36,953 nt of DNA from Gnetum montanum (GCA_015680685.1 MNCI01033650.1:80295-117247), one strand, 5' to 3'. Positions 1 through 9,592 are shown, numbered from the stretch's first letter. Notes: generated from the letters alone by a model not told the origin. A program made the numbers and translations.

Positions 1-13
1 AGGTACGGGGCCT

Positions 14-66
14 AATTTTTTCGATTTTCTCCTAGCCCCGAAATTTTTGATTTTCTTCCTAACCCC
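14..66 (+). repeat. 27-bp tandem duplication
   Basis: Two adjacent imperfect copies (14-39 and 41-66) of a unit of the form AATTTTTTCGATTTTC..CTAGCCCC. The homologous site in element A near 4897-4920 has a single copy, so this is a local duplication in this copy. Confidence 0.6.
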
Positions 67-184
67 TACACCTTCGGTAGTCATCAGTAACATATTCCCA
101 GATCCATATCAGCCACACCACAACCTAGCCAATGAATTTACACTAAAGCAAGGTATCAATTACATGATGATTCAATTACCCTTG

Positions 185-212
185 CTAATATACGATTGTG
201 TTGTGTGTGCAG
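185..212 (+). promoter_or_regulatory. candidate conserved 3' splice acceptor
   Basis: A CTAAT branch-point-like word (185-189) is followed by GATTGTGTTGTGTGTGCAG ending at AG 211-212. The same arrangement is at 5046-5068 and, on the minus strand, at 25851-25875. Conservation between otherwise diverged copies is the main support. Athila-group elements are known to use spliced RNAs for a third open frame, but no intact frame follows here. Confidence 0.4.
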
Positions 213-558
213 ATGGTGGACATGCAACAATGGATTGGATCTGGAGCAAACACTTGGAATGGAGTAGCGTTGAAGCAACTATGTAAGGAGCAAGATCAAT
301 GATGCGCTTACAGATGGAAAATGAAGGTGCAATCTTGGCATTAGCAGCAGCAACACTTCTTTCTCTCTCTCTTTCTCAGCTGCCAACTAAGGCCTGATGC
401 CATTGTAATAAGGTGTTCACCCTTGTTGTCATGAACACCAATTTTTTCAAGTCTTGTAATAATGATCCGTTCACATGTCATCTCATTAGTTCCATTCCCC
501 TCAATAATTCCATACCTTCTCAATATTATTGTAAGGAACTCGAGGACAAGTTTTCATT

Positions 559-572
559 CAATCATGGGGGTA
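559..572 (+). other. polypurine tract before LTR
   Basis: CAATCATGGGGGTA lies immediately 5' of the TGATGAG LTR start. The matching tracts are 5436-5448 (element A) and, on the minus strand, 25513-25526 (element D). This is the expected plus-strand primer position. Confidence 0.75.
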
Positions 573-581
573 TGATGAGAC

Positions 582-628
582 GCGATATCGCATGCACCGC
601 GATATCATGGTCGCCAAATCTATAAATA
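582..628 (+). promoter_or_regulatory. LTR core promoter: GCGATATC pair and TATA box
   Basis: TATAAATA at 621-628 lies only 48 bp inside the LTR. Directly upstream sit the perfect palindrome GCGATATCGC (582-591) and a second GCGATATC (599-606). These CpGs stand out in a CpG-poor window. In the LTR at 5449 the same place reads TGATATTG, a CpG-decayed form, while its TATAAATA is kept. Confidence 0.65.
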
Positions 629-794
629 AGAGGTGGCACTCCCCTCATTTCTCATCCTAGGATTAAAGTAGGGAAACTCTGGCAATTTGATCACTCTAGA
701 GATAAAATATTTTCCATGTGCTTGTAGTAGGAGTCCCCAAGTGAACGGATCTTTATTCGAGCAGCTTTGTACCTGAACGCAAGTTGTGTACAGC

Positions 795-800
795 AATAAA
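795..800 (+). terminator. LTR polyadenylation signal AATAAA
   Basis: AATAAA lies about 170 bp downstream of the TATA box and is conserved at 5666-5671 in the partner LTR. Its placement fits the R-region poly(A) signal. Confidence 0.55.
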
Positions 801-890
801 GATGAGCTTTGTGGATAAACCTTGCAGTGCATGGAATAGGTTTTATTACATGTTATTTCCTACCTGTTATTTATTACTTGCATTAGCATG

Positions 891-1072
891 ACATGAGTAC
901 GACTTGATTACGAGCATTGATGAATGTGTACAGCTAATCAAGGAATCGGCTGCTCATCACGATTAGTCTCTCTCACCCTTATCTCCTAGAACGCGGGATG
1001 AGTATGACTTGATTACGAGCATCTACGGATGTGTACAACTAGTCAAGGAATTGGCCGCTCATCATGTTTAGG
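891..1072 (+). repeat. 106-bp tandem duplication inside truncated LTR
   Basis: Two copies, about 891-966 and 997-1072, share GACTTGATTACGAGCAT, ATGTGTACA, TCAAGGAAT.GGC and GCTCATCA, separated by about 30 bp. Only one related and shorter block (around 5798-5895) is in the partner LTR. It ends right at the deletion junction with RT. Confidence 0.65.
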
Positions 1073-1080
1073 CTAATTAG

Positions 1081-1680
1081 GTGCCTCAGTATGACCAAAT
1101 ATGGATAGTCCTAGAAGACCAAGCCAAGACAACGTTCACCAGTCCTTGGGGAACTTTTGCATATAAACAAATGTCGTTTGGCTTGTGTAATGCTCCTGCC
1201 ATGTTTCAATGCCTAGTTCTAAGCATATTCCAACAACAGATAGGAAACAGGGTGGAAGCCTTTATGGACGACTTCTCCACCTATGGAACAAGTTTTGATC
1301 AAGCCTTGGACCGATTAGAGCAAGTACTGAAAAGATTAGAAACCAATTTAAGGCTCAAATGGCAGAAAATCCATTTAATGGTCCAAGAAGACATAGTACT
1401 TGGGCATAAGGTTTCACATGCAAGAATAGAGGTAGACCTAGATAAAATTAGGGTCATCCAGGGAATCACCCATCAACTGGAAACTATCAAATACATTTGG
1501 TCATTCCTTGGACACACTGGCTACTATAGGAGATTCATTGAGGACTTCTCCAAGATTGTCAAACCGTTGGTAGAGCTAACAAAGAAGGACGTACCCTTTG
1601 AGTGGACCAGGGAATGTGAACAAGCATTCCAAACTCTAAAACAAAAGCTTGTAGAAACTCCCATTCTACAAGCTCCTAAC
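1081..1680 (+). pseudogene. reverse transcriptase, C-terminal part (element A pol)
   Basis: About 200 codons without a stop cover the RT palm and thumb of a Gypsy Pol polyprotein, which copies the element RNA into DNA. Visible motifs are YDQIWIVLEDQ at the start, FTSPWGTFAYKQMSFGL.NAPAMFQ, the catalytic FMDDF (Asp codons 1267-1272, intact) and FLGHTGYYRRFI near the end. The fingers with the first catalytic Asp are missing, because the sequence joins LTR DNA just before this point. Any Met at the start would be accidental; this is the inside of a polyprotein. A TAG at 1681-1683 separates it from RNase H, which continues in the same frame. It cannot make active enzyme. Confidence 0.9.
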
Positions 1681-1701
1681 TAGTCCAGACCATTCCACAT
1701 A

Positions 1702-2049
1702 ATGATTGATGCATCCAATTATGCTTTAGGAGTTGTACTTACACAATTAGATGACCAAAAATGCCCTTACTACATCCACTATGCAAGTAGAAGTATCGTC
1801 GATGCACAACTTAACTACACAACTACAAAGAAAGAATTAATGATTGCAGTGTTTACAATGGATAAGTTTAGGCACTATGTGTTAGGTTACAAAGTGTTCA
1901 TCCACACAGATCATAGTGCAATCCGGTTCCTCATGAACAAGCCAACGATTATCCCTTGTATTATACGATGGCTGGTAATCCTCCAGGAGTTCGATCTAAT
2001 GATGATTGATTGAAAAGGCACCGAGAACATAGTTGTAGATCATTTATCT
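1702..2049 (+). pseudogene. RNase H domain (element A pol)
   Basis: In frame with the preceding RT after a TAG codon. It degrades the RNA strand during reverse transcription. Motifs are MIDASNYALGVVLTQ (catalytic Asp codon 1708-1710 intact), then YASRSI, the TTTKKELMIAVF stretch with the conserved Glu, and HTDHSAIRFLMNK. It ends near VDHLS. A TGA at 2011-2013 and a TAG at 2050-2052 break the frame. All catalytic acids I can place are kept, so loss is due to stops rather than active-site change. Confidence 0.88.
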
Positions 2050-2199
2050 TAGTTGCACTAGGGTAGTAAAGAGGATGAATATGTAATGTCTCATCATTTT
2101 CCTGATGAAGCCCTCTTTGCTGGTGTAGTGAATAACCAACCCGTGGAGACGAACTGGTATAGTAGTATTCTCACCTATCTCTTTACTCAACAAACACCA

Positions 2200-3420
2200 T
2201 AGGAGCTGGACTTTAGGAAGAAATAACAATTTCTTCACAGAGCTAAGTACTTCATGGAGATCAATGGACAACTTTATAAAGTGTATCCTAATGGCTTGGT
2301 TCAATGGTGCATGCCCGAGGGAGACCAATTGAGAGTTCTCCAAGATGCTCATGAGGGCCCTTGTGGGGGTCACTATGTAGGGAGATGAATGGCTATTAAG
2401 ATCTTACTTGTAGGATATTACTGGCCAACATTATTTCGGTATGCCCATCAATTTGTTTGATCTTGTGAGCACTATCAACATGATGGGGGAACAACTGCTA
2501 AAATGGAGGGTTGGCAATAATGGATTCAACCGTTAGAACCCTTTGACATTTGCAGAATAGACTTTATGGGGCCCATTACACCAATGTCCAATTGAAAAGC
2601 TTACATTGTAGCTGCCATAGACTATCTAATGAAATGGGCTGAAGAAGCTACTATTACAGATTGCACATCATCTATAGTTGCACAATTTGTGCAACAGCAA
2701 ATTGTAAATAGGTTTGGTGTGCCACGTGCACTTATCTTGGATAATGGAACACACTTCACAGGTGCAACTTTTTGAAAGTTAATGTAACACGTAGGGGTTG
2801 AACATAAATTGACTACACCTTATCACCCCCAAGCTAACAGACAAGCTGAGGTCACCAATAGGGAGATTACTAAAATATTGACTAGGAAAATTAGCAAGTA
2901 TAGGCAAGATTGGAGCAATAAACTGAATGATGCTCTTTGGGCATACCGCTCCACTTGGAAACTTCCTATAGGCTACTCTCCCTATGAGTTAGTGTACAAA
3001 AAGCTTCCAACGCTTCCAATTCAAATCGAGCTTCGTACACTATCAATGGCTTGTGACCTCCACCTCAATCTTGATCTAGCACTAAAACAAAATTTTGGAA
3101 ACTTTAAATGTGCTAGAAAAAAATTGATTAGCTTCCCTGTCATCAAATGAGTTGCACAAGGCATATAACAAGCAACGTCATAACTTGAAGATTCGAAAGG
3201 TTAAGTATCAATAAGGAGATAATGTTCTCTATTGGAACCCCACACATGTGTGGCAATGCACAAAATTTCAAACACTGTGGGAAGTACATTACATTATTCA
3301 TGCAACCTTTCCTTCAGGGGCCATGACCATATACAAACTTGAGAGCCTTGATAAGAGATTGTTAGTCAATGTGCAATAGTCCAAACCTTTCCATGAATTT
3401 AGAACAGTCAGTGCACATAA
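2200..3420 (+). pseudogene. integrase (element A pol)
   Basis: Inserts element DNA into the genome. The N-terminal zinc-binding domain keeps both His (codons 2350-2352 and 2371-2373) and the first Cys (2464-2466), but the second Cys is Tyr (2473-2475). The catalytic core has IDFMGPITP with Asp 2560-2562, LDNGTHFTG with Asp 2740-2742 and QAEVTNREI with Glu 2848-2850; exactly 35 residues lie between the second Asp and the Glu, the standard D,D35E spacing. The C-terminal part (DWSNKLNDALWAYRSTWK, then LPIGYSPYELVY) is open at 2809-3150, after which the frame shifts. Stops include those at 2386, 2458, 2593, 2773 and 2785. Sequence past ~3420 is too degenerate to assign. Confidence 0.88.
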
Positions 3421-3524
3421 TACCTCTAATAAGGGACTACCCTACTCACTATTTTGGATGTCCTCCTTCCAACTTAGCTATGGGGGAGACGGCCACCTCT
3501 GCTAACCATTTGAGGCCCTCAGTT

Positions 3525-3722
3525 CCTTTTTAAGTTTTTGTTTTACACATTTTTGTTTTACAAATTTCTTTAATTTTTCTTGTTTTTGTTTTGCAACATC
3601 ATTTATACTTTTTTATTTCTTTGTGTGACTGTTTTTTTGTTTGTTTTTTTTTTTCTTCTTATTCTTTTTTTTTTTTTTTGTCTTTGTTTGTTGTTTTTGT
3701 TTTGTTAGATTTGTCACCTAAT
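3525..3722 (+). repeat. T-rich tract downstream of integrase
   Basis: Long runs of T interrupted by G, A or C (for example TTTGTTTTACA and T runs of more than ten). The minus strand of element D has the matching tract at about 27345-27540, so it is a family feature and not a poly(A) scar. It follows the block CTTAGCTATGGGGGAGA at 3474-3490, which D also has in altered form. Confidence 0.7.
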
Positions 3723-4884
3723 AAGTGCTCCTGATGGTGGTATGAATTGTATTCTATTGATTGCTAATGTTTGGTTTTTACCTTTAGGTTATAATATTGA
3801 TACTAGGGTATGGTTCTTTTGATATAATAGGCAATGAATCCATGTCATCCATGCATTCATGAATTTCTATGGTCTCTCTTAGCTTAGAACTGTATAGTCC
3901 CTTTCTTCAATAATAAAACTATTAACGAATTGGTGACTGGGCATTTCTCAAACTAAAGAAGGACTGAAGGACTGAAAAGGTGTGACTTCAAGAGGATTTG
4001 ATGCATTTGTACTGGCTATTCTCTTAGGTGCTTGGATGTTTTCTTCTTGATTTTTCCTTACCATTCCGACATTGCTCGATTATTGGGAAGCTGAGCCAAT
4101 AAAAATAAGTCTTTGCATGGTGTGGTTCTCATGCAAGAAAAAAAAACATAGTGAGAATTCAAAGCACAGCCCTTAGATGAAATAATCATCTAATAATCAT
4201 CTGGGCTACAAGCACTGGCTATGGAACTAAACAAACATGTTCCCTCTAACTAAGGCCCTATCTCGCTTCCTACTTTTTCCTTTCTTGGTTTCTCGAAATG
4301 GTGGTGAATCTTTGGCACAAGCATTCTTGTTACTTCAAGTTGATGGATTGGCCAAGTGTATTAATGTGAAGTCACTGGATGTGGATTGTTTGAGGCTAGA
4401 TTTGGAATGAGATCTACTCAGTCACATTAACCATAAATACACAAGGGGTTGTACACCACCTTGTTCTTGGGACTCCATTCCATTCTCTTCTTCCCATCAT
4501 TCTTTCTCTATTTTCCACCTTATTGTCGGTTGTATCAGTAGTCCATATTTTGGTTGATGCATTTTTTTCTCTTTGGTGAATTCTTGGGGTTAAGTCTTTA
4601 ACTCTTGCTCCTAAATGACATTTCCAGAGCCTACGGACTCTTTGAATGTGGGTTTGTCAGGGCATAAAGGGCATGAGCCTACTTTGGGGAGGACCTACTG
4701 GTGTTCCTATTTGGTGCATTAGTTAACCTCTTTCCCTTAAACATTTCTGCAATTAACATTTTTTTTGTTCATTCCCATCTCTGACATCCATTTTATCAGT
4801 GTTGATATTATTTCTTTTTCTCCATCTTTCTCATTCCTTATCTTTTCCATTCTATTGCTACCGGAGGATCACTTTTAGTCATGG
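3723..4884 (+). other. 3' non-coding module of element A
   Basis: No gene. It is homologous to minus-strand 25900-27300 of element D: TGATGGTGGTATG (3733), a single copy of the AAGTCTTTGCATGGTGTGG..AATTCAAAGCACA block (about 4110-4177; three copies in D), the ATGGTGGTG/AAGTCACTGGATG area and the GCATAAAGGGCATGAGCC..GGGGAGGACC block (4661-4698). Conservation of order between diverged copies shows it belongs to the element. Confidence 0.7.
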
Positions 4885-5448
4885 GGGCCCTGGTCCAATT
4901 TTTTCAATTTTTCCTAACCCCTACACCTTGGGTAGTCACTAGTGTTATATCTCTAGAATCTGTATTGGCCATATCACAACTCAGCTAATGGATCTTACAC
5001 CGAGGCAAGGTATCAACTATATTGAGATTTACGTATCTTTCTCATATGTGATTGTGTTGTGTGTGTAGATGGAAATCATATAGTAATGGACTGGACCTGG
5101 AGAAAACACTCAGGATGGACTGGTGCTGGAACGATTGTGCAAGGAACAAGATTTATGGCGTGGTTATGGATGGATATTGGAAGGTGTAATGTTGGTGTCG
5201 ACAGCAACACATCTTCTCCTTTTCTCTCTCTCTCTCTTCTCTCTCAGTTTCCAAATAAGGCTGGATGTCAATTATGTATAGTGTTCACTCTTGTGATCAT
5301 GAATACTAATGTTGTCATGTATTATAATGATTAATCTATTCACATGTCATCCCATTCACCATTAGTTTTCATTCAAGTCAATAATCCCATACCTTCCCAA
5401 TATTTTGTAAGGAACTCAAGGACGAGTTTTCATTCAATCATGGGGATA
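4885..5448 (+). other. pre-LTR region of element A with acceptor-like site and polypurine tract
   Basis: Full-length counterpart of 1-572. An acceptor-like tract GATTGTGTTGTGTGTGTAG ends at AG 5067-5068. A CT microsatellite lies around 5223-5248. The region closes with GGAACTCAAGGACGAG and the polypurine tract CAATCATGGGGATA just before the LTR. An open frame at 5059-5334 starts across the acceptor, but comparison with the first copy shows no excess of silent changes, so I do not call a gene. Confidence 0.7.
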
Positions 5449-6214
5449 TGATGAGCTGCCATGTGATATTGCTTCCTGCCTCATCTTCTATAAATAAGAG
5501 GTGGTTCCCTTGGTTCCAAGGAAGTTAGACTTAGACCCTTAGCCAGACTCTTGCAATTTTTTCATTCCAGAGTTAGAATTATTTCTGTGTGCCCGCAGTA
5601 GGAGTCATAGGATGAATGAATCTTTATTTGAGCAATTTGTACTTGAGCACAATTTTGTGCATGGAAATAAAGACGAACTTTATGATAAACCTTGCATCAT
5701 ACAACTTAAGCTAATTACTAATTAATTATTGTTTAATGCTTTCCTAGCTAATTAATATCTCTCTCAACCTTCAACCCCCTTAGTTAAATACACTTAGTAC
5801 GACCGCTTTGAGCATCCGTGTAGCGCTTGGTAACCCAGTAACGATTAGTGTTTGGTAATCCCAGCAGCGTTACATTAGTTCAGGATGTGTACGGCAAGTG
5901 GGAATAGATACTGGTGTTAGGAACATTTAGAAACTAGTTAATGAATAGATAATGTAAGTTAGCCAATTAGTTCTCTCTCCCTCTCCTTTATTAGCAGAAG
6001 TCATAAAAAATATATAAGCTATAAAAATCATATACCTCAAGCTTACTTAACCATACAATCGTGACAATACAAGTAAGTTTGGGAAGGCAACGATTGATTA
6101 ACCCTAATTTTTTCATTAAAACGCATAAGCACTTAGTCCTTGGAGTTCGACTGGATCGTGCATGAAACGCTCATATTCATATGGTTGAGTGTAGGGGTAC
6201 CTTGCAACTCATCA
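5449..6214 (+). repeat. LTR (element A right LTR)
   Basis: 766 bp, starting TGATGAG after the polypurine tract and ending ACTCATCA, so it has the TG..CA ends. TATAAATA is at 5489-5496 and AATAAA at 5666-5671. The last ~330 bp (GGCAAGTGGGAATAGA, ATCATATACCTCAAGC, GTTCGACTGGATCG, GGTTGAGTGTAGGGGTACC) match the LTR ends of B, D and E, while the first ~400 bp differ from D, showing subfamilies with a shared U5 end and different promoters. Confidence 0.85.
5489..5496 (+). promoter_or_regulatory. TATA box of right LTR
   Basis: TATAAATA followed by AGAGGTGG, identical to 621-636. It lies 40 bp from the LTR start, so the U3 region is very short in this family. Confidence 0.6.
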
Positions 6215-6576
6215 CTTAGCAATGTTACTATAAGTTTAAGATGTGAACAAAAAGTGGGAATAGATGCTTCATACTTAGGCTAGTTTAGATTATTTTTAGT
6301 TCCCTATTTAATTAGAAATTAATGTTTTAATCATTTTATTATCTTAAATATTTTAGTCCTAATAAATAATAAATAATAAAAATATCTTAAGCCTCGATCA
6401 TACTTAACAATACTCATTCAGCTACACAAGTGATGATTAGCAAAACAATGACCAACAATGTCCTACCTAATTATTTAGAATATTTTTAGCCTAAGGTTCC
6501 ATAGGAATTTGATCAAATCATGTGTACATGCTTGTGATTCTTATGGTTAGGCATAGGGAACACTCATCACTCATCA
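6215..6576 (+). repeat. LTR 3' end fragment (element B 5' LTR, 5'-truncated)
   Basis: Aligns with 5865-6214: AGCAATGTTAC / AGCAGCGTTAC, AAGTGGGAATAGATGC, ATCTTAAGCCTCGATCATACTTAAC, ATGGTTAGGCATAGGGAACACTCATCA. It ends in CA at 6576 one base before the primer site. It has no TATA or U3 and abuts the end of element A's LTR directly. Confidence 0.8.
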
Positions 6577-6577
6577 T

Positions 6578-6596
6578 TGGCACCATTATTGGGAAT
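6578..6596 (+). other. primer-binding site, tRNA-Asp type (element B)
   Basis: TGGCACCATTATTGGGAAT directly after the LTR. It differs from the Athila-type site complementary to tRNA-Asp (TGGCGCCGTTGCCGGGGAT, from knowledge) only at six places, all G-to-A or C-to-T. The tRNA assignment is from the family, not a search. Confidence 0.7.
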
Positions 6597-6719
6597 TATG
6601 TTGTATGCTAAGTGTTCTAGATAATTAAATTATATAAAGATCATTGTAGGAACATAACGTATCATCATTAAATAATAATAACAATTTATTCAATAAATAC
6701 TACAAAAATAAATTGAAAG

Positions 6720-8540
6720 GTGTCTTCTTCTCACAAAGTTGATTCCCCACATGTGGATGATACTACAAGAACTTATGACAAATTAGAAAAAAACCCACAT
6801 GAAGTACCCCAATAACTCAAGGTGGTCTACACCCATTTGAATTTAGACTATCTAGATTTCACTTTTATCCTTTATCATGATGAGTAGTTATGGTGGAGAG
6901 ACTTGAAGGATAGCATTATGTTGCTACCTGATTATGGCATTCTATCAATATTCATGACAACATTAACAAAGTTGGGGCTTGAAGTAGTAGCCCTAAATTA
7001 CCAAATGATAGATCACCTCTCTAGAGATTATAAATAAATGGAGATCCAACTTTGAAAAGATAAACTCATAGAGGCTTGCCACAAAGCCTCCAAGGATAAA
7101 AGGGTTATGATCACACTAACATCATAGTTAGAAAAGAAGGATATAAAATATCCATTAGGTAGATCTTAATGCTAAGGTTCTCCTTCCTTTAGTAAGATGA
7201 CATGACCCACCAATGGTTATGTTTAACCTTAACAAGAAACCAAGGCAAGGAGAGAGATAGATCTAGAACTAGGGAAACTTCAAGGCCAAAGTCTCCTAAT
7301 CATTAGGTTAGAGAATAATCATGCAATTAAAGAAGGAGAGCAAGTTGGGACAAATCTTCTTACTCTCCATCCTTACCATCTTTCTCAATTGTTTAACTTT
7401 GATGAGGGATGAAAGAAGAGAACATGGACAAGAGAAAGAAGAAGAGGGGCACCACCAAGAGAGAAGGTGTATTAAGCCACATCATAAGAAACATGGCCAT
7501 GATGAATGAGATGCCTATGATGAATCATTACTTACTAAAAGAAGCATGACCAACATCTATGAGGTAGTTCAAATTTCCACCAAGCATCAAAGGGATAGCT
7601 AGATCAAATGGCTCGATGTGAATAATATCCCTAAGTTTGAGGAAGGCTACAATGCTAATTTGTAGCATCATTTGCAACCCTTCCATGATGTTTGTGCCTT
7701 GAAAAACATCTAAAATGACTATTAAAAACTTAAATTTTTCCCTAGAATGCTCATAAAGGAAGCTGAAAGTTGGTACCAATCCTTGGAACTGGAATCTATT
7801 TACAAGTGGAATACAATGTTAGAGCTATTCTATGATAAGTATTAGAGGTACTCTAGGATGTTTAACTTTAGAAAATAGATTCAAGAATGAAAACAAGATA
7901 ATCATGAATCCCATGATATGGCCCTAGAAAGATACTATTCTTTACTACATTGATACCTAGGCTATGATTTCTCTCAACGGGAGTAGCTTTGCCATATCAT
8001 AGATGGGTTCAAAAACAAGATCAAGGAAAATCTTAGAGTTTATGCCTAAGGAAAATTGTCAAAAATGAGGGCTCATCGAATCCAAAGGCTCATTAACCAA
8101 GTATCAAAGGAAGAAAGAGCATTAGAGAAAATAGAAAGTGTAGAAGAGTACAATAGATATTCTTCCATCCACAAAAAGAAGGTATATCTTTATGACCTAG
8201 AGAAGAAAGCATTATTAGAGAAGGTCATGTAGAGAAAGACCTTGTTGATCAAAAAGTTCATTATTTAAATTTGGCTAAAGTAGAAAAGATGTGGGACTCT
8301 CTCAATGAGAAGTTTCAAATAACACTAAAGATTATGAAGGAGAAAACAGAACAAGAAATATCCAAGTACAAAGATAGAAGAAGAAATAAGGACATAGAAA
8401 AGAACTACTACCATAAAATGGTAAGACTATAACAATGAAAGAGATTGTGAACTTTAATTTACATGATGAAGTGTATAACATATATCAATATGATTTTCTA
8501 AATGATTGTTGCCTGATCTTTTCACACTTTCAAGATTTTG
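6720..8540 (+). pseudogene. gag (element B)
   Basis: Coat protein gene of the retrotransposon, which would package its RNA. The start codon appears as GTG at 6720-6722 followed by SSSHKVDS; element D has ATG with SSSHRSDS at the same place, so ATG was mutated. The central retrotransposon-gag domain is recognisable around 7600-7880: HLQPFHDVCALKN, then EAESWYQSLELESIYKW. An Arg/Glu-rich stretch (about 7400-7470) precedes it. The zinc-knuckle area near 8500-8560 reads SHFQDFGMYIL, with its cysteines lost. More than ten in-frame stops and several frameshifts are visible. The partner gene in D is much the same in order and length. Confidence 0.8.
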
Positions 8541-9234
8541 GGATGTACATCTTAAACCCAAAACTCATCAAAAGGTAGGTACCCTAGAGGTTGTCTTATT
8601 AACAAGGAAACTATAAACAATAGTTTCATCAATAATGATACTATCCAAGTGAAATACCACCTTAGCCTCATGAATACTATTAGTAGTGCCATAACATATA
8701 GTCATGGGGGATGTCATCACCAAGGTAATATTACCCTTACTAATAGCTAGATCATTACAGGTACTACATCTAATAGTCACTGTCATGGAGTGGATCTAAT
8801 ATCCACACATCTTTCTACCATTATTATCATCTCGAATATCATAGACCTACCATTCTACAAGCTAAATCTTCCTTCACATATGCTCGTAACCACTCATAAC
8901 ATCATGCACCCCATGCCTCCACTCCCTTATGACCTGCATCACCTATGGAAGGTCAAATACCTCTATAGCCTCAACAATGACATACTACTAGAGCCCTAAA
9001 TTTGCAAGTGGATGATAATTTAAATGGATTTAAGTGTAAGCCTTGCAAGAGTTCATTTTTCTATTCTAATAGTTCACCCTCTCAAGTTGCCTAAGGAATG
9101 TCTACCAAGCTACATTTAAATCAAAGAACCAAAAATGTCCAAATTGTCATGTTAACCCATGTTGTTATAGATTGGATTAAGGGGAAAACCTTTATAGAAA
9201 AGAACTAATCCTAAAAGTCCCCTAATCTATGTAT
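8541..9234 (+). pseudogene. gag-pol linker (element B)
   Basis: Low-complexity His/Pro/Leu-rich coding remnant between the gag zinc knuckle and protease. The open part 8790-8999 contains PPLPYDLHHLWKVKYLYSLN, which parallels HLPHLCKVNYHLNRN read from minus-strand 31449-31520 of element D. That shared patch shows it is part of the element's polyprotein, not a host gene. The rest has no recognisable domain. Confidence 0.55.
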
Positions 9235-9592
9235 AGATTATAGGAAATTACCCATGTAAGGCTTTATTAGACTTAGGTTTTGATGTGAATTTGATTTCTT
9301 AATATATGTACAAAATGTAAAACCTACCTTCACTTAAGAAATGTAATACCAAGTTTGAGCTTGTAGACCAATCCATTACAGTTTTGTTAGGATTCATTAA
9401 AGACATTATGACTATCATTAATACATGATCATATTTGGCAAATTTCTTGATGATCCACGTAGAAAACTATAAGGGAGACTTCCCTATCATTATGAGGAGG
9501 GCTTGGCTAAGTACAATTGATGCCAAGTTAGGAATCAAAGACCTCTCCTTGAAAATATCCAAGAAAAATGAATTTAACAAGATAGGAAAGTA
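9235..9592 (+). pseudogene. aspartic protease (element B pol)
   Basis: Would cut the Gag-Pol polyprotein. The active-site segment reads ALLDLGFDVNLIS (Asp codon 9270-9272), a DLG motif as in Athila proteases rather than D(S/T)G. It is followed by the flap and C-terminal segment KGDFPIIMRRAWLSTIDAKLG, matching minus-strand 30749-31180 of D. A TAA follows the active site, another stop lies in the flap region, and a TAG closes the frame near 9590. The active Asp is intact but the chain is broken. Confidence 0.78.

Larger units (their letters stand above)
1..572 (+). mobile_element. 3' internal end of an Athila-like Gypsy element (incomplete at window edge)
   Basis: Non-coding stretch that normally lies between integrase and the 3' LTR. 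It aligns along its length with 4885-5448, the same region of element A, and its last part with the minus strand of 25513-25880 in element D. Shared landmarks in order are a TGTTGTGTGTGCAG acceptor-like tract, a CT-rich run (about 358-378), an ATCATGAACACC-like block, CAATAAT..CCATACC, GGAACTCGAGGACAAG and a G-rich polypurine tract directly before the LTR at 573. The weak open frame at 47-286 has a counterpart at 5059-5334, but the differences fall on all codon positions, so coding is not supported. Since this is internal sequence, the LTR that follows is the 3' LTR of an upstream copy or the middle LTR of a tandem. Confidence 0.8.
573..1080 (+). repeat. LTR, 3'-truncated (element A left LTR)
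   Basis: Starts with canonical TG (TGATGAG) right after the polypurine tract and aligns with the LTR at 5449-6214: TATAAATAAGAGGTGG, GCAGTAGGAGTC-like, AATAAAGA.GA.CTTT and ATAAACCTTGCA blocks occur in the same order. The alignment fades after about 830. The conserved ~300-bp LTR end seen in the other copies (GGTTGAGTGTAGGGGTACC..ACTCATCA) is missing. Instead the sequence runs straight into reverse transcriptase at 1081, so one deletion removed the LTR end, primer site, gag, protease and first half of RT. This LTR keeps more CpG than the one at 5449. Confidence 0.85.
573..6214 (+). mobile_element. element A: internally deleted Athila-like Ty3/Gypsy retrotransposon
   Basis: Order is truncated LTR (573-1080), RT C-terminal half, RNase H, integrase, T-rich tract, 3' non-coding module, polypurine tract, LTR (5449-6214). 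Primer site, gag and protease are absent. The pol frame runs with only scattered stops, so this is among the better preserved pol copies here. No target duplication can be tested, because internal sequence rather than flanking DNA precedes the left LTR. Confidence 0.85.

Noticed and set aside
47-286. Possible env-like small protein, with a counterpart at 5059-5334
   Set aside because: Changes between the two copies fall on codon positions 1 and 2 as often as 3, and D has no matching frame. The DNA is conserved as an element end, not as a protein.
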